A DNA stretch of 64,000 nt from Burkholderiales bacterium RIFCSPLOWO2_02_FULL_57_36. GTDB lineage: Bacteria > Pseudomonadota > Gammaproteobacteria > Burkholderiales > Burkholderiaceae_D. The position numbers and the translations under genes were made by a program. Location: assembly GCA_001770855.1 (NCBI GenBank), contig MESE01000016.1, positions 81,532 to 145,531 on the forward strand, in the 5' to 3' direction. The stretch's first letter is position 1. Each line of letters opens with the position of its first letter. Below are positions 54,946 to 64,000 of the stretch, piece by piece. The notes beneath the pieces were generated by a model that was not told the DNA's origin, did no database searches, and saw only the letters and a program-made list of their open reading frames with translations.

Positions 54946-55451
54946 TTTCACCGGATTATGTGCAATTGATGGCGCGATATAACCGCTGGATGAATGTGCA
55001 GGTGTATGCCGCATGTGAAAAACTGAGCGACGACCAACGTAAAAGCAACAAGGGCGCATTTTTCAAGTCGATTCATTCGACTTTAAATCATTTGCTGTGG
55101 GGCGACTATATGTGGCTCGGCCGCTTCACGCAAGGCACCGCTCTTGCCAAGGATTATCCGAAAGCGGTCATAGGCACAGATTTTTTTCAAGACTGGGCCG
55201 AACTGAAAGCGGCCCGCGCCGCGATGGATGACGATATCGAGGCGTGGGCCGCAACCATAAAGCGCGAGTGGCTGGAAAGCGATTTCACCTGGTACAGCGG
55301 CTTGACGAAATCGACGCGCACGAAACCCGCATGGCTGCTGGTCGCACATCTTTTCAATCACCAGACGCATCACCGCGGGCAAGTGACGACACTGCTGTCG
55401 CAGCAGGGAATCGATCCGGGCGTGACCGACCTGATGCTGATGCCGGATTGA
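54942..55451 (+). CDS. DinB-family metal-dependent hydrolase-like protein
   Basis: 169 aa from the ATG at 54942. DinB four-helix bundle with the metal triad His50 (STLNHLLWGDYMW), His140 and His144 (LFNHQTHHRGQVTTLL). ARYNRWMNVQVYAAC is the usual N-terminus. Possible thiol-dependent transferase or hydrolase; no substrate can be named. Coupled to the ParA gene. Bases 55452-55655 after it hold no recognisable gene. Confidence 0.85.
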   Translation: MISPDYVQLMARYNRWMNVQVYAACEKLSDDQRKSNKGAFFKSIHSTLNHLLWGDYMWLGRFTQGTALAKDYPKAVIGTDFFQDWAELKAARAAMDDDIEAWAATIKREWLESDFTWYSGLTKSTRTKPAWLLVAHLFNHQTHHRGQVTTLLSQQGIDPGVTDLMLMPD

Positions 55452-55671
55452 AGCATTCTTGTGACCGACGAAATAGAAACGCATTGGCTCCGGCTTCGGG
55501 AAAAGGGACGTGTCGTCTTTGCCGATTCTATTACCAATGTATATCGAGACAGCGGTAAAGGCGAAAGCCAGTATTCATGCGGCTTTGCAGCCAGCGAAGT
55601 TCTCGTGTGAAACGACACTACCCATTTTAATGCGGTGTTTTACGACTTATAACAAGTTGGGCGACGACAAA

Positions 55672-56055
55672 ATGCGAAAACTGAATCTGGCCCTTGCAAC
55701 CGTTCTTGGCGTCTCCTTGCCGCTTGGTGAGACTGTTCGCCGCTGGGGTACGGATTTCTTCCTTCCCATGTTTTTGGACGACTACCTTATGGGAGGAATG
55801 TTGCTCTTTGGGGCTTGGTGCACGTACAAAAATACAAAGGAGTTAAGTTTTTTGTTGGTTGCTTGGGCGTTCACATGCGGGATGCTTTATCTGAGCTTCT
55901 TCGGGAACCTCGACCGGTACTTGAACCAATCCCAAAGCGCAGGTATTTCTTCAGCGTTTTGGGTCTCTCTAATTCTGCTTGCGTTCGTTAGCGCTATTCT
56001 TGGTCTGGCGCTCACTCTCTGGGAGAACCGGCGCTTGAACGGTAAGATTGGGTAG
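55672..56055 (+). CDS. Small hydrophobic membrane protein of unknown function
   Basis: 127 aa from the ATG at 55672. About four TM segments: LALATVLGVSLPLG, LMGGMLLFGAWCTY, FLLVAWAFTCGMLYLSFF, and FWVSLILLAFVSAILGLALTLW. I recognise no family. Codon use (many TTG, TTT, GCG mixed) seems less GC-biased than the neighbours. It is enclosed by integron-type core sites, so it was probably acquired as a cassette. The frame is open further upstream to 55510, but that part lies outside the cassette and looks non-coding. Confidence 0.7.
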   Translation: MRKLNLALATVLGVSLPLGETVRRWGTDFFLPMFLDDYLMGGMLLFGAWCTYKNTKELSFLLVAWAFTCGMLYLSFFGNLDRYLNQSQSAGISSAFWVSLILLAFVSAILGLALTLWENRRLNGKIG

Positions 56056-56148
56056 CGCCCAACAAGATGCTCGAGCCGACGCAGTGAGGCGCCACAGAGT
56101 TTCCTGTAAGGTCTGTGGCCGGCGCGGCTCAGCTCTGCGTTCGGCGCC
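56055..56148 (+). repeat. attC-like recombination site (59-base element)
   Basis: Left end GCGCCCAAC (R''), right end GTTCGGCGC (R'), complementary except for one C-C mismatch. Inside, GCTCGAGCCG (L'') pairs with CGGCTCAGC (L') leaving one extra-helical base on the left arm, the feature that sets strand choice in attC sites. The centre (about 45 nt) contains a further dyad (GCCACAGA / TCTGTGGC). Length about 94 bp, inside the known range. Starts at the stop codon of the membrane-protein gene. Confidence 0.65.
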
Positions 56149-56209
56149 ATCGCCTTTTGGCAACTCTCAATCAGCTTGACTGAGCTATTTAACGTAGCTA
56201 CAATAAATC

Positions 56210-56479
56210 ATGCAAATCGAGTTTGATTCTGCCAAAGACGCTGCCAATTTATCGAGGCACGGTGTGCCTTTAGGTCTTGCGGGACAGCTTGATTGGGATG
56301 CTGCGCTTGTATGGATGGATGATCGTTTCGAGTACGACGAGATGCGCATGATTGCGCTCGCCCCCGAAACCAATACGCTGTAATACGTGGCTTTTGTTGA
56401 TCGTGGTGAGGTGCGGCGAATTATTAGTCTGCGCCGAGCCGAACGTCGAGAGGTAAAGCATTATGTCGAAAACATCTAA
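56210..56479 (+). pseudogene. brnT: BrnT-family toxin gene with an in-frame stop codon
   Basis: ATG 56210 to TAA 56477. The frame reads MQIEFDSAKDAANLSRHGVP... DDRFEYDEMRMIALAPETNTL, then TAA at 56381-56383, then YVAFVDRGEVRRIISLRRAERREVKHY. Both halves are BrnT (COG2929): FDxxKxxxNxxKHGV start, and RIISxRxAxxxE at the end. The TAA stands just before the conserved Tyr/Val strand. Without readthrough the toxin loses its C-terminal third with catalytic residues. The overlapping antitoxin gene is intact. Confidence 0.8.
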
Positions 56480-56753
56480 ACAAACCATCGTGTTGCCCAC
56501 GCTTGATGAAGATGCAGCCATTATTGCCGCTGCAAAGGCCGATCCCGATGCACAACCGTTAACGGACACACAACTGGCGTCGATGGTGCCAATGCGGTCA
56601 TTGCGCGGAAGGCCTAAGTCAGAAAGCAAAAAGCTGTTGCTGTCAGTTCGGTATAGCCCTGAGGTCGTGGAGTACTTTAAGTCAACGGGCGACGGTTGGC
56701 AGGCGCGTATGGACAGCGTGCTGCGGGACTATGTCACGCAGCATTCCCGCTGA
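56463..56753 (+). CDS. brnA: BrnA-family antitoxin
   Basis: 96 aa; starts inside the end of brnT as usual for brnTA. Pattern typical of BrnA: central MRSLRGRPKSESKKLLLSVRYSPEVVEYFKSTGDGWQARMDSVLRDYV, a ribbon-helix-helix DNA-binding C-terminus preceded by a flexible N-terminus that wraps the toxin. It would neutralise BrnT and repress the operon. Here it may be a leftover antitoxin or may guard against BrnT from elsewhere. Confidence 0.85.
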   Translation: MSKTSKQTIVLPTLDEDAAIIAAAKADPDAQPLTDTQLASMVPMRSLRGRPKSESKKLLLSVRYSPEVVEYFKSTGDGWQARMDSVLRDYVTQHSR

Positions 56754-56828
56754 ATCGGTTAGTCATGCGGAAACCGCAACGCGACGATTCGACCTTGTTT
56801 GGTAACCCCTGTGAGTCAGCGTCGGCAA

Positions 56829-57755
<927 letters not shown>

Positions 57756-58625
57756 TCAGGTCGGCGAATAGGACAGGCGCACATAGATCGGCGCAAAAGG
57801 TTCGGCCTGGGTAATTTCGATCAGGGTTTCCTTCGCCAGTTCGAGCAGCGCGATGAAATTGACGATCACTACCGGTACGCCGCGAGCCGGATCGAACAGG
57901 TCGGCGAATTCGACGAATTTGGCGGATTGCAGACGCCGCAAAATACCCGTCATATGCTCGCGTACCGACAATTCCTCGCGGCTGATGGTGTGGTGCGCAG
58001 TCAGCTTTGCACGCTTGAGCACATCGGCCCATGCACTTTGCAAATCGACGACGTCCACTTCCGGCCAGCGCGTGACGATGCTCTGTTCGATGTAGATCTG
58101 CGTGCGCACATAATCGCGGCCCAGCTGCGGCAAGGTATCGAGTTGGTAGGCGGCCAGTTTCATCTGTTCGTACTCAAGCAGACGACGTACCAGTTCGGCG
58201 CGCGGATCGCCGGCCTCTTCGCCGGTATCGGCCTTTCTGACCGGCAGCAGCATGCGCGATTTGATTTCGATCAGCATCGCCGCCATGAGCAGATATTCGG
58301 CAGCCAATTCCAGATTGTGGACACGAATCTGATCGACATATTCCAGATACTGCAGTGTGACCTGCGCCATCGGAATGTCGAGAATATTGAAGTTTTGCTT
58401 GCGGATCAGGTATAGAAGCAGGTCCAGCGGACCTTCGAACGCTTCGAGGAAAATTTCCAGCGCGTCCGGCGGGATATACAGATCGGTCGGCATCCGGAAT
58501 AGCGGTTCGCCATACAGTTTGGCAAATGCCACACCGTCGATCACATCCGGAGTCGAGTCGACTTGGCCGGCTAACGCCAGCGCGTCCGAAGGCGGCGCTG
58601 CGTTCTTACGTACACTCACGATCAA
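57756..58625 (-). CDS. scpA: Segregation and condensation protein A
   Basis: 289 aa. Kleisin pattern: LEIFLEAFEGPLDLLLYLIRKQNFNILDIPMAQVTLQYLEYV near residues 60-100 and a C-terminal winged-helix LIEITQAEPFAPIYVRLS. ScpA bridges the SMC dimer in chromosome condensation. The frame begins with TTG right after the DUF3460 stop; a GTG at 58619 is an equally good start. scpB is not next to it. Confidence 0.92.
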   Translation of the reverse strand: MIVSVRKNAAPPSDALALAGQVDSTPDVIDGVAFAKLYGEPLFRMPTDLYIPPDALEIFLEAFEGPLDLLLYLIRKQNFNILDIPMAQVTLQYLEYVDQIRVHNLELAAEYLLMAAMLIEIKSRMLLPVRKADTGEEAGDPRAELVRRLLEYEQMKLAAYQLDTLPQLGRDYVRTQIYIEQSIVTRWPEVDVVDLQSAWADVLKRAKLTAHHTISREELSVREHMTGILRRLQSAKFVEFADLFDPARGVPVVIVNFIALLELAKETLIEITQAEPFAPIYVRLSYSPT

Positions 58626-58835
58626 TCAGCTCTTGTTCTGATATACGTAAGGCTGTTGCTTGACGCGAGACTCCTGGATCCGTTTCTGCGTATCGAGATC
58701 AATCGGCGTCTTATCCCAAAGCAAGGCGCGGCCAATGCGCTGCTGCACTTCAATGTCGGGATTTTTTTTCTTCAGATCGTTGATGAATCGCGTGGCTTCG
58801 GACTCATACAGCTGATGTTGCTTGGTAAATTTCAT
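58626..58835 (-). CDS. DUF3460 family protein
   Basis: 69 aa from the ATG at 58835 (MKFTKQHQLYESEATRFINDLKKKNP); the family motif YESEATxFxxxLKxxxP and GRALLWDK are clear. Function unknown. In Burkholderiales DUF3460 genes stand just upstream of scpA, as here with no gap, so a role linked to chromosome maintenance or simply co-expression is possible. No membrane or signal segment. Confidence 0.85.
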   Translation of the reverse strand: MKFTKQHQLYESEATRFINDLKKKNPDIEVQQRIGRALLWDKTPIDLDTQKRIQESRVKQQPYVYQNKS

Positions 58836-58912
58836 GAATTTATTTCGCATCAAGATTGATATGAACTGTTATTTTACCCTGTCTTGACGCATATTCCGCC
58901 AAAGGAAACGAT

Positions 58913-59425
58913 ATGAAACGGCTGATTTTTATCATTCTTGCCATGACGTGTACATTATTGATCGGCGCCTGTGACCGGGAAGGGCGTCCGATTCAGGAGT
59001 TCGGCCTGGATAAGCTCGGCAAAGGCGTTTCGACCGAAGGCGATGTGCGTGCCGTCATGGGGCAGCCCGAAACGGTTAGGGAAGAGAGCGACGGTAGCCG
59101 GGTTCTTGAATATCCCAAAGGGCCGATGGGCCACCGCACCTGGTTTTTCGTGATCGGCAAGGATGGCAAGCTGACGGACTACAGGCAGGTATTGACCGAG
59201 GAAAATTTTTCCAATATCAAGCCCGGAATGAGTACGGATGCCGTGCGTCGCATGCTTGGAAAGCCGCGTACCGTATCGCAACTGAAGTTGAAAAATGAAG
59301 AAGTCTGGGATTGGGCGTATTTGCAACCTGACAACAAAACCAGGTTATTCAACGTTCATTTCGATATGAGCAGCGGCAAAGTGACGCGAACTTCGACGTC
59401 GGAAGACCCGCAAAGCCCGTATTAG
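58913..59425 (+). CDS. SmpA/OmlA (BamE-like) domain outer-membrane lipoprotein
   Basis: 170 aa. Lipoprotein signal with lipobox LIGAC (lipidated Cys20). Two BamE-like modules: LGKGVSTEGDVRAVMGQPETVREE (residues 36-60) and IKPGMSTDAVRRMLGKPRTVSQLKLKNEEVWDW. BamE helps outer-membrane protein assembly; the double domain differs from standard BamE, so this is a relative and not necessarily BamE itself. Divergent from DUF3460, convergent with the GNAT gene (4-bp overlap). Confidence 0.87.
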   Translation: MKRLIFIILAMTCTLLIGACDREGRPIQEFGLDKLGKGVSTEGDVRAVMGQPETVREESDGSRVLEYPKGPMGHRTWFFVIGKDGKLTDYRQVLTEENFSNIKPGMSTDAVRRMLGKPRTVSQLKLKNEEVWDWAYLQPDNKTRLFNVHFDMSSGKVTRTSTSEDPQSPY

Positions 59426-59901
59426 CGTTTCAGCAACCTGCGCATGACCGTCGGTGAGGGTTCAAAGGGGTTGGCATGCGTGTACTCCAGTTCCAGCGCA
59501 AGCTCGAATCCATAGGCGGCATACAGGTCAAGCAAGCGTGTCTGGTCGCTTCGCACCGCAAGACGCAATTCTTCGACATCCGACGCCAATGCGCGATGAA
59601 TAACGGCTTCAAGTAAGTGCTGCGACAGACTGTGGCCGCGATATTCAGGCAGGACGCTCATGCGTGCGACTTCCCATATGGATGGGTCGGAATCCAGCGG
59701 TAGCCAGCGCACCGATCCTGCAGGTATTTCGTCAGCCATTAGGATGAATCCGCCGCCCATCTGCAGGTGTTCCGCTACGCCGGACGCCATTTCCCGATGA
59801 CCGCTGGAAGTGGCCGCGACTTTGCCGGCCCACGCCGCGCGCGTCAGATCCGCGATCAATTGAGCATCGTCGAAAGTGGCTTCGCGTACCTGCAGATCCA
59901 T
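59422..59901 (-). CDS. GNAT-family N-acetyltransferase
   Basis: 159 aa. GNAT core with acetyl-CoA motif VARMSVLPEYRGHSLSQHLLEAVIHRAL (R/Q-x-x-G-x-G/S pattern) and the C-terminal strand LYAAYGFELALELEY. Substrate unknown. Overlaps the lipoprotein gene tail to tail, 27 bp after metG on the same strand. Confidence 0.85.
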   Translation of the reverse strand: MDLQVREATFDDAQLIADLTRAAWAGKVAATSSGHREMASGVAEHLQMGGGFILMADEIPAGSVRWLPLDSDPSIWEVARMSVLPEYRGHSLSQHLLEAVIHRALASDVEELRLAVRSDQTRLLDLYAAYGFELALELEYTHANPFEPSPTVMRRLLKR

Positions 59902-59928
59902 GACGATGTAAATCCTTTTCCTTGCGGT

Positions 59929-62043
59929 CTATCGGACCCGCATGCCGGGTTTTGCGCCTGGCCACGGGTTGAGCACATAGATGCCCGGATCTGTCTTTTC
60001 ATCGGCGGCGGATGCCGCCAGCACCATGCCTTCGGATACGCCGAATTTCATCTTGCGCGGCGCCAGATTGGCCACCATCACGGTCAGCTTGCCGATCAGG
60101 TCTTCCGGTTTGTAGGAGGACTTGATACCGGAAAATACATTGCGGGTTTTGCCTTCGCCGACATCGAGCGTCAAGCGCAGCAACTTGTCGGAGCCGTCGA
60201 CCAGCTCGCAGTTGACGATCTTTGCAATGCGCAAGTCGATCTTGGCGAAGTCATCGATCTTGATCTCTGGAGCAAGCGCTTCAATTGCGCCGCCGTTCCC
60301 ACCTTCTCCCTGGGAGGGAGAAGGCCGGGATGAGGGTTGAGTCGTCGAATCGGCGCCGCCACCCAGTTCCGGCCCCTCAAACAACGCCTCCAGCATCTTG
60401 CCCTCAACCCGCGTCATCAAATGCGAATAAGCATTGACCCGGTGACCGTGCGGCAGCGGCACGTCCACATCGGTCCACCGCAGCGGCGGCACATTCAATA
60501 ACGCTTCCACCTGTAAGGCCAATTCCGGTAAAACCGGTTTCAGGTAAATCGTCAGAATCCTGAACGCTTCCAGCAGGCGGCTGCAAACCTCATGCAACTG
60601 CGCGCTTTTGTCCGGATCTTTTGCAAGTTCCCACGGCTTGTTGGCATCGACATAGGCATTGACATGGTCCGCCTGTTCCATCACCGCACGAAGCGCCTTG
60701 CCGAATTCGCGATGATCGAACAATGACTGAATTTCTGGCGCCGCGCTACGCAATCCGGAGAGGAAGGAGTCGGAAGCCGTGGCCCAATCCGTCACCACCT
60801 TGCCATCGAATTTTTTTGCGATAAATCCCGCCGAGCGGCTTGCGATATTGACGTACTTTCCAATCAGGTCGCTATTGACCCGAGCAATGAAATCTTCACC
60901 GCTGAAGTCAACATCTTCCACCTTTGCATTGAGCTTGGTCGCGATGTAGTAACGCAGCCATTCCGGATTCATGCCGATATCGAGGTAACGCAGCGGAGAA
61001 ATGCCGGTGCCGCGCGACTTGCTCATCTTTTCGCCGTTGACCGTGAGGTGGCCGTGCACATTCACCTTGAGTTTGTCGATTACCGGATGGTCCGAGAACT
61101 TCAGCATCGCCGGCCAGAACAGCAGGTGAAAGGAAACGATATCCTTGCCGATGAAATGGATCTGCTCGGTCGCGGGATCGTGCAGCAACGCTTCGTAATC
61201 AAGCCCTTTCTTGCCGCAATAGTTTTTCAGGCTGGCCAGGTAGCCGACCGGCGCATCCAGCCACACGTAAAAATATTTACCCGGCGCGTCCGGAATCGGA
61301 ATGCCGAAATAAGGCGCATCGCGCGAGATATCCCAGTCGGCAAGATCCTGCCCGTTATTGCCCAGCCATTCGCTGACCTTGTTGACCATCTCCGGTTGCA
61401 GGCGCCCGGGCGTGTTGACCCAGTCCTGCAGGAATGCGACGCAGCGCGGATCGGATAATTTGAAGAAATACTGTTCAGCCGGCCGCATCACCGGCGTCGC
61501 GCCCGTCAGCGCCGAATACGGATTTTTCAATTCGGTCGGTTCGTACGCGGCACCGCATACTTCGCAGTTGTCGCCATATTGGTCTTTGGCGCCGCATTTC
61601 GGGCATTCGCCCTTGACATTGCGATCCGCCAGGAACATGCCTTTTACCGGGTCGTAAAAACGCTCGACGGTGCGCGTGACGATCAATCCCGCAGCCTTCA
61701 AACGCAAATAGATGCTTTGCGACAGTTCGGTATTTTCCGGCGACTCGGTTGAATGCCAGTTGTCGAACGAGATATGAAAGCCATCCAGATATTGCTGGCG
61801 GCCCGCCGCTACGTTGGCAACGAATTCCTGCGGCGTGATGCCGGCTTTTTCAGCGGCGATCATGATCGGCGTGCCGTGCGCATCGTCCGCGCCGACGAAA
61901 TGTACTTCGTTGCCTTGCATGCGCTGAAACCGAACCCAGATATCCGCCTGGATATATTCCATGATGTGGCCGATGTGGAACGCGCCATTGGCGTAGGGCA
62001 GGGCAGTGGTGACGAATAGCTTGCGGGGCAATGGGGTGCTCAT
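59929..62043 (-). CDS. metG: Methionyl-tRNA synthetase
   Basis: 704 aa, MetG1 type with C-terminal tRNA-binding domain. HIGH motif in [20 protein letters not shown], Zn knuckle [22 protein letters not shown] in [11 protein letters not shown], and EMAP-like C-terminal domain ([34 protein letters not shown]). The linker before that domain (about residues 565-585, [11 protein letters not shown]) is encoded by a dispersed hairpin repeat, see findings. Charges initiator and elongator tRNA-Met. Start at 62043 by family N-terminus [20 protein letters not shown]. Confidence 0.97.
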   Translation of the reverse strand: MSTPLPRKLFVTTALPYANGAFHIGHIMEYIQADIWVRFQRMQGNEVHFVGADDAHGTPIMIAAEKAGITPQEFVANVAAGRQQYLDGFHISFDNWHSTESPENTELSQSIYLRLKAAGLIVTRTVERFYDPVKGMFLADRNVKGECPKCGAKDQYGDNCEVCGAAYEPTELKNPYSALTGATPVMRPAEQYFFKLSDPRCVAFLQDWVNTPGRLQPEMVNKVSEWLGNNGQDLADWDISRDAPYFGIPIPDAPGKYFYVWLDAPVGYLASLKNYCGKKGLDYEALLHDPATEQIHFIGKDIVSFHLLFWPAMLKFSDHPVIDKLKVNVHGHLTVNGEKMSKSRGTGISPLRYLDIGMNPEWLRYYIATKLNAKVEDVDFSGEDFIARVNSDLIGKYVNIASRSAGFIAKKFDGKVVTDWATASDSFLSGLRSAAPEIQSLFDHREFGKALRAVMEQADHVNAYVDANKPWELAKDPDKSAQLHEVCSRLLEAFRILTIYLKPVLPELALQVEALLNVPPLRWTDVDVPLPHGHRVNAYSHLMTRVEGKMLEALFEGPELGGGADSTTQPSSRPSPSQGEGGNGGAIEALAPEIKIDDFAKIDLRIAKIVNCELVDGSDKLLRLTLDVGEGKTRNVFSGIKSSYKPEDLIGKLTVMVANLAPRKMKFGVSEGMVLAASAADEKTDPGIYVLNPWPGAKPGMRVR
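60302..60324. repeat. Hairpin repeat inserted in frame in metG
   Basis: CCTTCTCCCT-GGG-AGGGAGAAGG: 10-bp perfect stem with 3-nt loop, followed by CCGGGATGAGGGTTGAG. This is the well-known GAGAAGG/CTCATCCC type intergenic repeat of betaproteobacteria. On the metG strand it reads as the Ser/Pro/Gly-rich linker. Confidence 0.7.
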
Positions 62044-62220
62044 AAGGTGATGCTGAATGGATAAAGGTGTGATTTTATCAGTGCGCGGCGATTTATCGTG
62101 CCGATTGCAGTCAAACCGGGCTTTCAGCGGGCCGCAGGAAGCCCATCCCGGCTGCTGAAGCGGTAAAATAGCGCTTTTATGTTTAACGGCTTTGGCGATC
62201 CAAGGCCGTTTTTATTTGCC

Positions 62221-63615
62221 ATGACAGTTCGCACCCGTTTTGCTCCCAGCCCGACCGGCTATCTCCATCTGGGCGGTGCCCGTACCGCATTGTTTGCATG
62301 GGCCTACGCGCGCCGCTTCGGCGGCACATTCATTTTGCGCATTGAAGACACCGATCTGGAGCGTTCGACACCCGAGGCGGTGCAGGCGATCCTGGACGGC
62401 ATGCAATGGTTGGGCTTGCATCACGACGAAGGCCCGTTTTACCAGATGCGACGCATGGATCGGTACCGCGAAGTGATCGGTCAGATGCTGGAAGCTGGCA
62501 CTGCCTATTATTGTTACTCGTCGACGGAAGAGGTCGAGGCAATGCGCGAGCGCTTGCGCGCCGCCAGCGAAAAACCGCGTTACGACGGCACCTGGCGCCC
62601 GGAGCCGGGCAAAACCTTGCCGCCCGTGCCGGCCGACCGTAAGCCGGTGGTGCGTTTCAGGAACCCGCTCGATGGCGACGTGACCTGGGATGACGCGGTC
62701 AAGGGACCGATCACCATTTCCAACCGCGAAATGGACGACCTGGTGATTGCTCGCCCCGACGGCACGCCGACCTATAATTTCTGCGTGGTGGTGGATGACT
62801 GGGACATGAAAATTACCCATGTGATCCGCGGCGACGACCACGTCAACAATACGCCGCGCCAGATCAATATCCTGAAAGCGCTTGGCGCAACGCTGCCGAT
62901 ATACGGCCACGTGCCGATGATTCTGGGCGCGGACGGCGAAAAGCTGTCCAAGCGCCACGGCGCGGTCAGCGTGATGGAATATCCGGCGCAAGGTTATCTT
63001 CCCGAGGCGATGCTCAATTACCTGGCCCGTCTTGGCTGGAGCCACGGCGACGAGGAACTGTTTTCGATGGAGCAGTTCTGCGCATGGTTCGATCTCGATC
63101 ATCTATCGAAGTCGCCGGCGCAGTTCAATCCGGAAAAACTGGCATGGGTTAATAATCACTATATCAAGCAAGCCGACAATGCCCGTCTCGAAGGGCTGGC
63201 GCGCCCGTTGATGGAGCAGGACGGCGCACGGTTTTCCGGCGGCCCGGATTTGCAGGCGGTGATTGCATTGATGAAAGAGCGTGTCAACACGATCAATGAG
63301 CTGGCCGAGGCGGCCATGTTGTTTTATCGCCAGCCGGCACCGGATGCGGCGTTGCTTGCACAGCACCTCAACGATGCCGTGCAACCGGCGTTGGCCGAGT
63401 ATGCGGAGCGATGCAAGGCGGTTGAATGGAATCGCCAGGCATTATCTGCCATGCTGAAAGAAGTGCTGGCGGCGCACAAGCTGAAGATGCCGCAACTGGC
63501 AATGCCGTTGCGCCTGATCGTCACCGGGCAACTGCAGACGCCATCGATCGACGCGGTCATCGAGTTGTTCGGACGGGAAACCGTGCTGACGCGTCTGAAA
63601 ATGCATTTGGGATAA
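62221..63615 (+). CDS. gltX: Glutamyl-tRNA synthetase
   Basis: 464 aa from the ATG at 62221 ([19 protein letters not shown]). HIGH-equivalent [28 protein letters not shown] with the KLSKR motif. Discriminating GluRS of normal length; attaches Glu to tRNA-Glu, whose gene lies 178 bp downstream. An ATG at 62179 would add 14 residues without family support. Divergent from metG with 177 bp between. Confidence 0.96.
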   Translation: MTVRTRFAPSPTGYLHLGGARTALFAWAYARRFGGTFILRIEDTDLERSTPEAVQAILDGMQWLGLHHDEGPFYQMRRMDRYREVIGQMLEAGTAYYCYSSTEEVEAMRERLRAASEKPRYDGTWRPEPGKTLPPVPADRKPVVRFRNPLDGDVTWDDAVKGPITISNREMDDLVIARPDGTPTYNFCVVVDDWDMKITHVIRGDDHVNNTPRQINILKALGATLPIYGHVPMILGADGEKLSKRHGAVSVMEYPAQGYLPEAMLNYLARLGWSHGDEELFSMEQFCAWFDLDHLSKSPAQFNPEKLAWVNNHYIKQADNARLEGLARPLMEQDGARFSGGPDLQAVIALMKERVNTINELAEAAMLFYRQPAPDAALLAQHLNDAVQPALAEYAERCKAVEWNRQALSAMLKEVLAAHKLKMPQLAMPLRLIVTGQLQTPSIDAVIELFGRETVLTRLKMHLG

Positions 63616-63630
63616 TTTTCAAAAAGGCGA

Positions 63631-63660
63631 TTTACAGCAGAGCAAAATCTTTGCTATACT
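63631..63660 (+). promoter_or_regulatory. Promoter of the tRNA-Ala/tRNA-Glu operon
   Basis: TTTACA (63631-63636) and TATACT (63655-63660) with an 18-bp spacer, then CTCGCTTCTGCGC as a GC-rich discriminator, 14 bp before the first tRNA. Typical stable-RNA promoter. Confidence 0.75.
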
Positions 63661-63674
63661 CTCGCTTCTGCGCA

Positions 63675-63750
<76 letters not shown>

Positions 63751-63793
63751 GCAAAGAAATTGCAATACAGGTCGTAGTAACGGACAGATTTTT

Positions 63794-63869
63794 GTCCCCA
63801 TCGTCTAGAGGCCTAGGACATCACCCTTTCACGGTGAGTACAGGGGTTCGAATCCCCTTGGGGACGCCA
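63794..63869 (+). tRNA. tRNA-Glu (anticodon TTC)
   Basis: 76 nt ending in encoded CCA. Acceptor GTCCCCA pairs with TGGGGAC, anticodon stem CACC/GGTG with loop containing TTC, T-arm AGGGGTTCGAATCCCCT. 43 nt after tRNA-Ala and followed by a terminator, so the two form one small transcript next to gltX. Confidence 0.97.
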
Positions 63870-63874
63870 GATTA

Positions 63875-63905
63875 AAACGCCGCACGCAAGTGCGGCGTTT
63901 TTTTT
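63875..63905 (+). terminator. Strong intrinsic terminator of the tRNA operon
   Basis: AAAACGCCGCAC-GCAA-GTGCGGCGTTTT followed by more T: a 12-bp stem counting the A-T pairs, tetraloop GCAA, and an eight-base T-run ending at 63905. A model rho-independent terminator. Confidence 0.95.
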
Positions 63906-63907
63906 GG

Positions 63908-64000
63908 GTGCGCCCAGCATGGGCGCACTCTTGGAGGTGCAAGTCCTCCCGCAAGCTGACCACAGCGAGCGAAGCGAAGCGCAACTGCGGAAGGGCGACC
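63908..64000 (+). mobile_element. 5' end of a probable class C group II intron (cut by the window edge)
   Basis: Starts GTGCG (63908-63912), the group II 5' consensus GTGYG, and continues as a hairpin TGCGCCCA-GCA-TGGGCGCA, then GGAGGTGCAAGTCCTCC (a second hairpin of domain I type) and CTGACCACAGCGAGCGAAGC. Class C introns insert right behind terminator hairpins, and this begins 2 bp after the T-run of the tRNA terminator. The reverse-transcriptase ORF would lie to the right and cannot be seen. Confidence 0.65.

Larger units (their letters stand above)
55656..56148 (+). mobile_element. Probable integron gene cassette (membrane-protein gene plus attC)
   Basis: The unit runs from a core site GTTGGGC (55656-55662), 10 bp before the ATG of the enclosed gene, to an attC-like site directly after the stop codon. 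The opening core matches GTTRRRY exactly. The closing core GTTCGGC (56139-56145) deviates at one base. A single ORF filling the unit, a start codon near the cassette boundary and an attC after the stop are the normal cassette layout. No integron integrase gene is in the window. Confidence 0.6.

Noticed and set aside
55462..55671. Upstream in-frame extension of the cassette membrane protein
   Set aside because: It crosses the cassette core site and lacks the hydrophobic character of the rest.

Overview
The window looks like chromosome of a betaproteobacterium, probably order Burkholderiales, family Oxalobacteraceae (Herminiimonas/Herbaspirillum-like). This rests on gene order and gene types (TauE/SafE-cysI-DUF934-cysH-cysD-cysN-cobA with divergent cysB; scpA-DUF3460; gltX followed by tRNA-Ala and tRNA-Glu) and on GC-rich codon use. 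The genus is inference. The left edge cuts cas7 and the right edge cuts what looks like a group II intron.

Layout. (1) 1-7033: adaptation end of a type I-C CRISPR-Cas locus (cas7 3' end, cas4, cas1, cas2), a leader, and an array of 34 repeats and 33 spacers. The last repeat is degenerate. It is followed by a minus-strand AbiEi/AbiEii toxin-antitoxin operon and then by two decayed repeats separated by a 34-nt spacer, so the TA module seems to sit inside the old distal end of the array. (2) 7143-12858, minus strand: a compact operon of a BigR/SqrR-like ArsR regulator, two small DUF2892 membrane proteins, an RND adaptor and pump, and an OsmC-like peroxidase. (3) 13248-17460: pepA facing lptF-lptG, then a sirohydrochlorin chelatase. 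(4) 17465-25375: a complete assimilatory sulfate reduction operon with its siroheme methyltransferase and divergent cysB, then a HAD phosphatase and a methyltransferase. (5) 27055-29956: FAH and VOC enzymes, a guanidine-II riboswitch with a SugE/Gdx exporter, and an esterase.

(6) 30163-53783: about 23 kb of plus-strand cobalamin genes. cobT-cobS-cobC come first. A cobalamin riboswitch then precedes btuB, btuC, btuD, cobO, cobB, cobU, cbiB, cobD, btuF, a second leaderless BtuF-like protein, cobQ and bluB. Next comes a 1-kb gap with palindromic repeats and a 208-bp cobN fragment, then a second cobalamin riboswitch. It precedes a TonB-dependent receptor, an ExbB/TolQ-like protein, a DUF2149 protein, a CobN-like chelatase with a signal peptide and C-terminal membrane anchor, and a 2Fe-2S ferredoxin-like protein. 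This second unit resembles the Bacteroidetes HmuRSTUV haem dechelatase gene set but is under B12 control. I consider it the most interesting system here.

(7) 53793-56753: a thioesterase, an orphan ParA coupled to a DinB protein, a membrane-protein gene that looks like an integron cassette with its attC site, and a BrnT/BrnA pair whose toxin carries an in-frame stop. (8) 56829-64000: panC, scpA, DUF3460, a SmpA/BamE-like lipoprotein, a GNAT enzyme, metG (with a dispersed repeat read in frame in its linker), gltX, tRNA-Ala(GGC), tRNA-Glu(TTC), a strong terminator, and directly after its T-run a probable class C group II intron.
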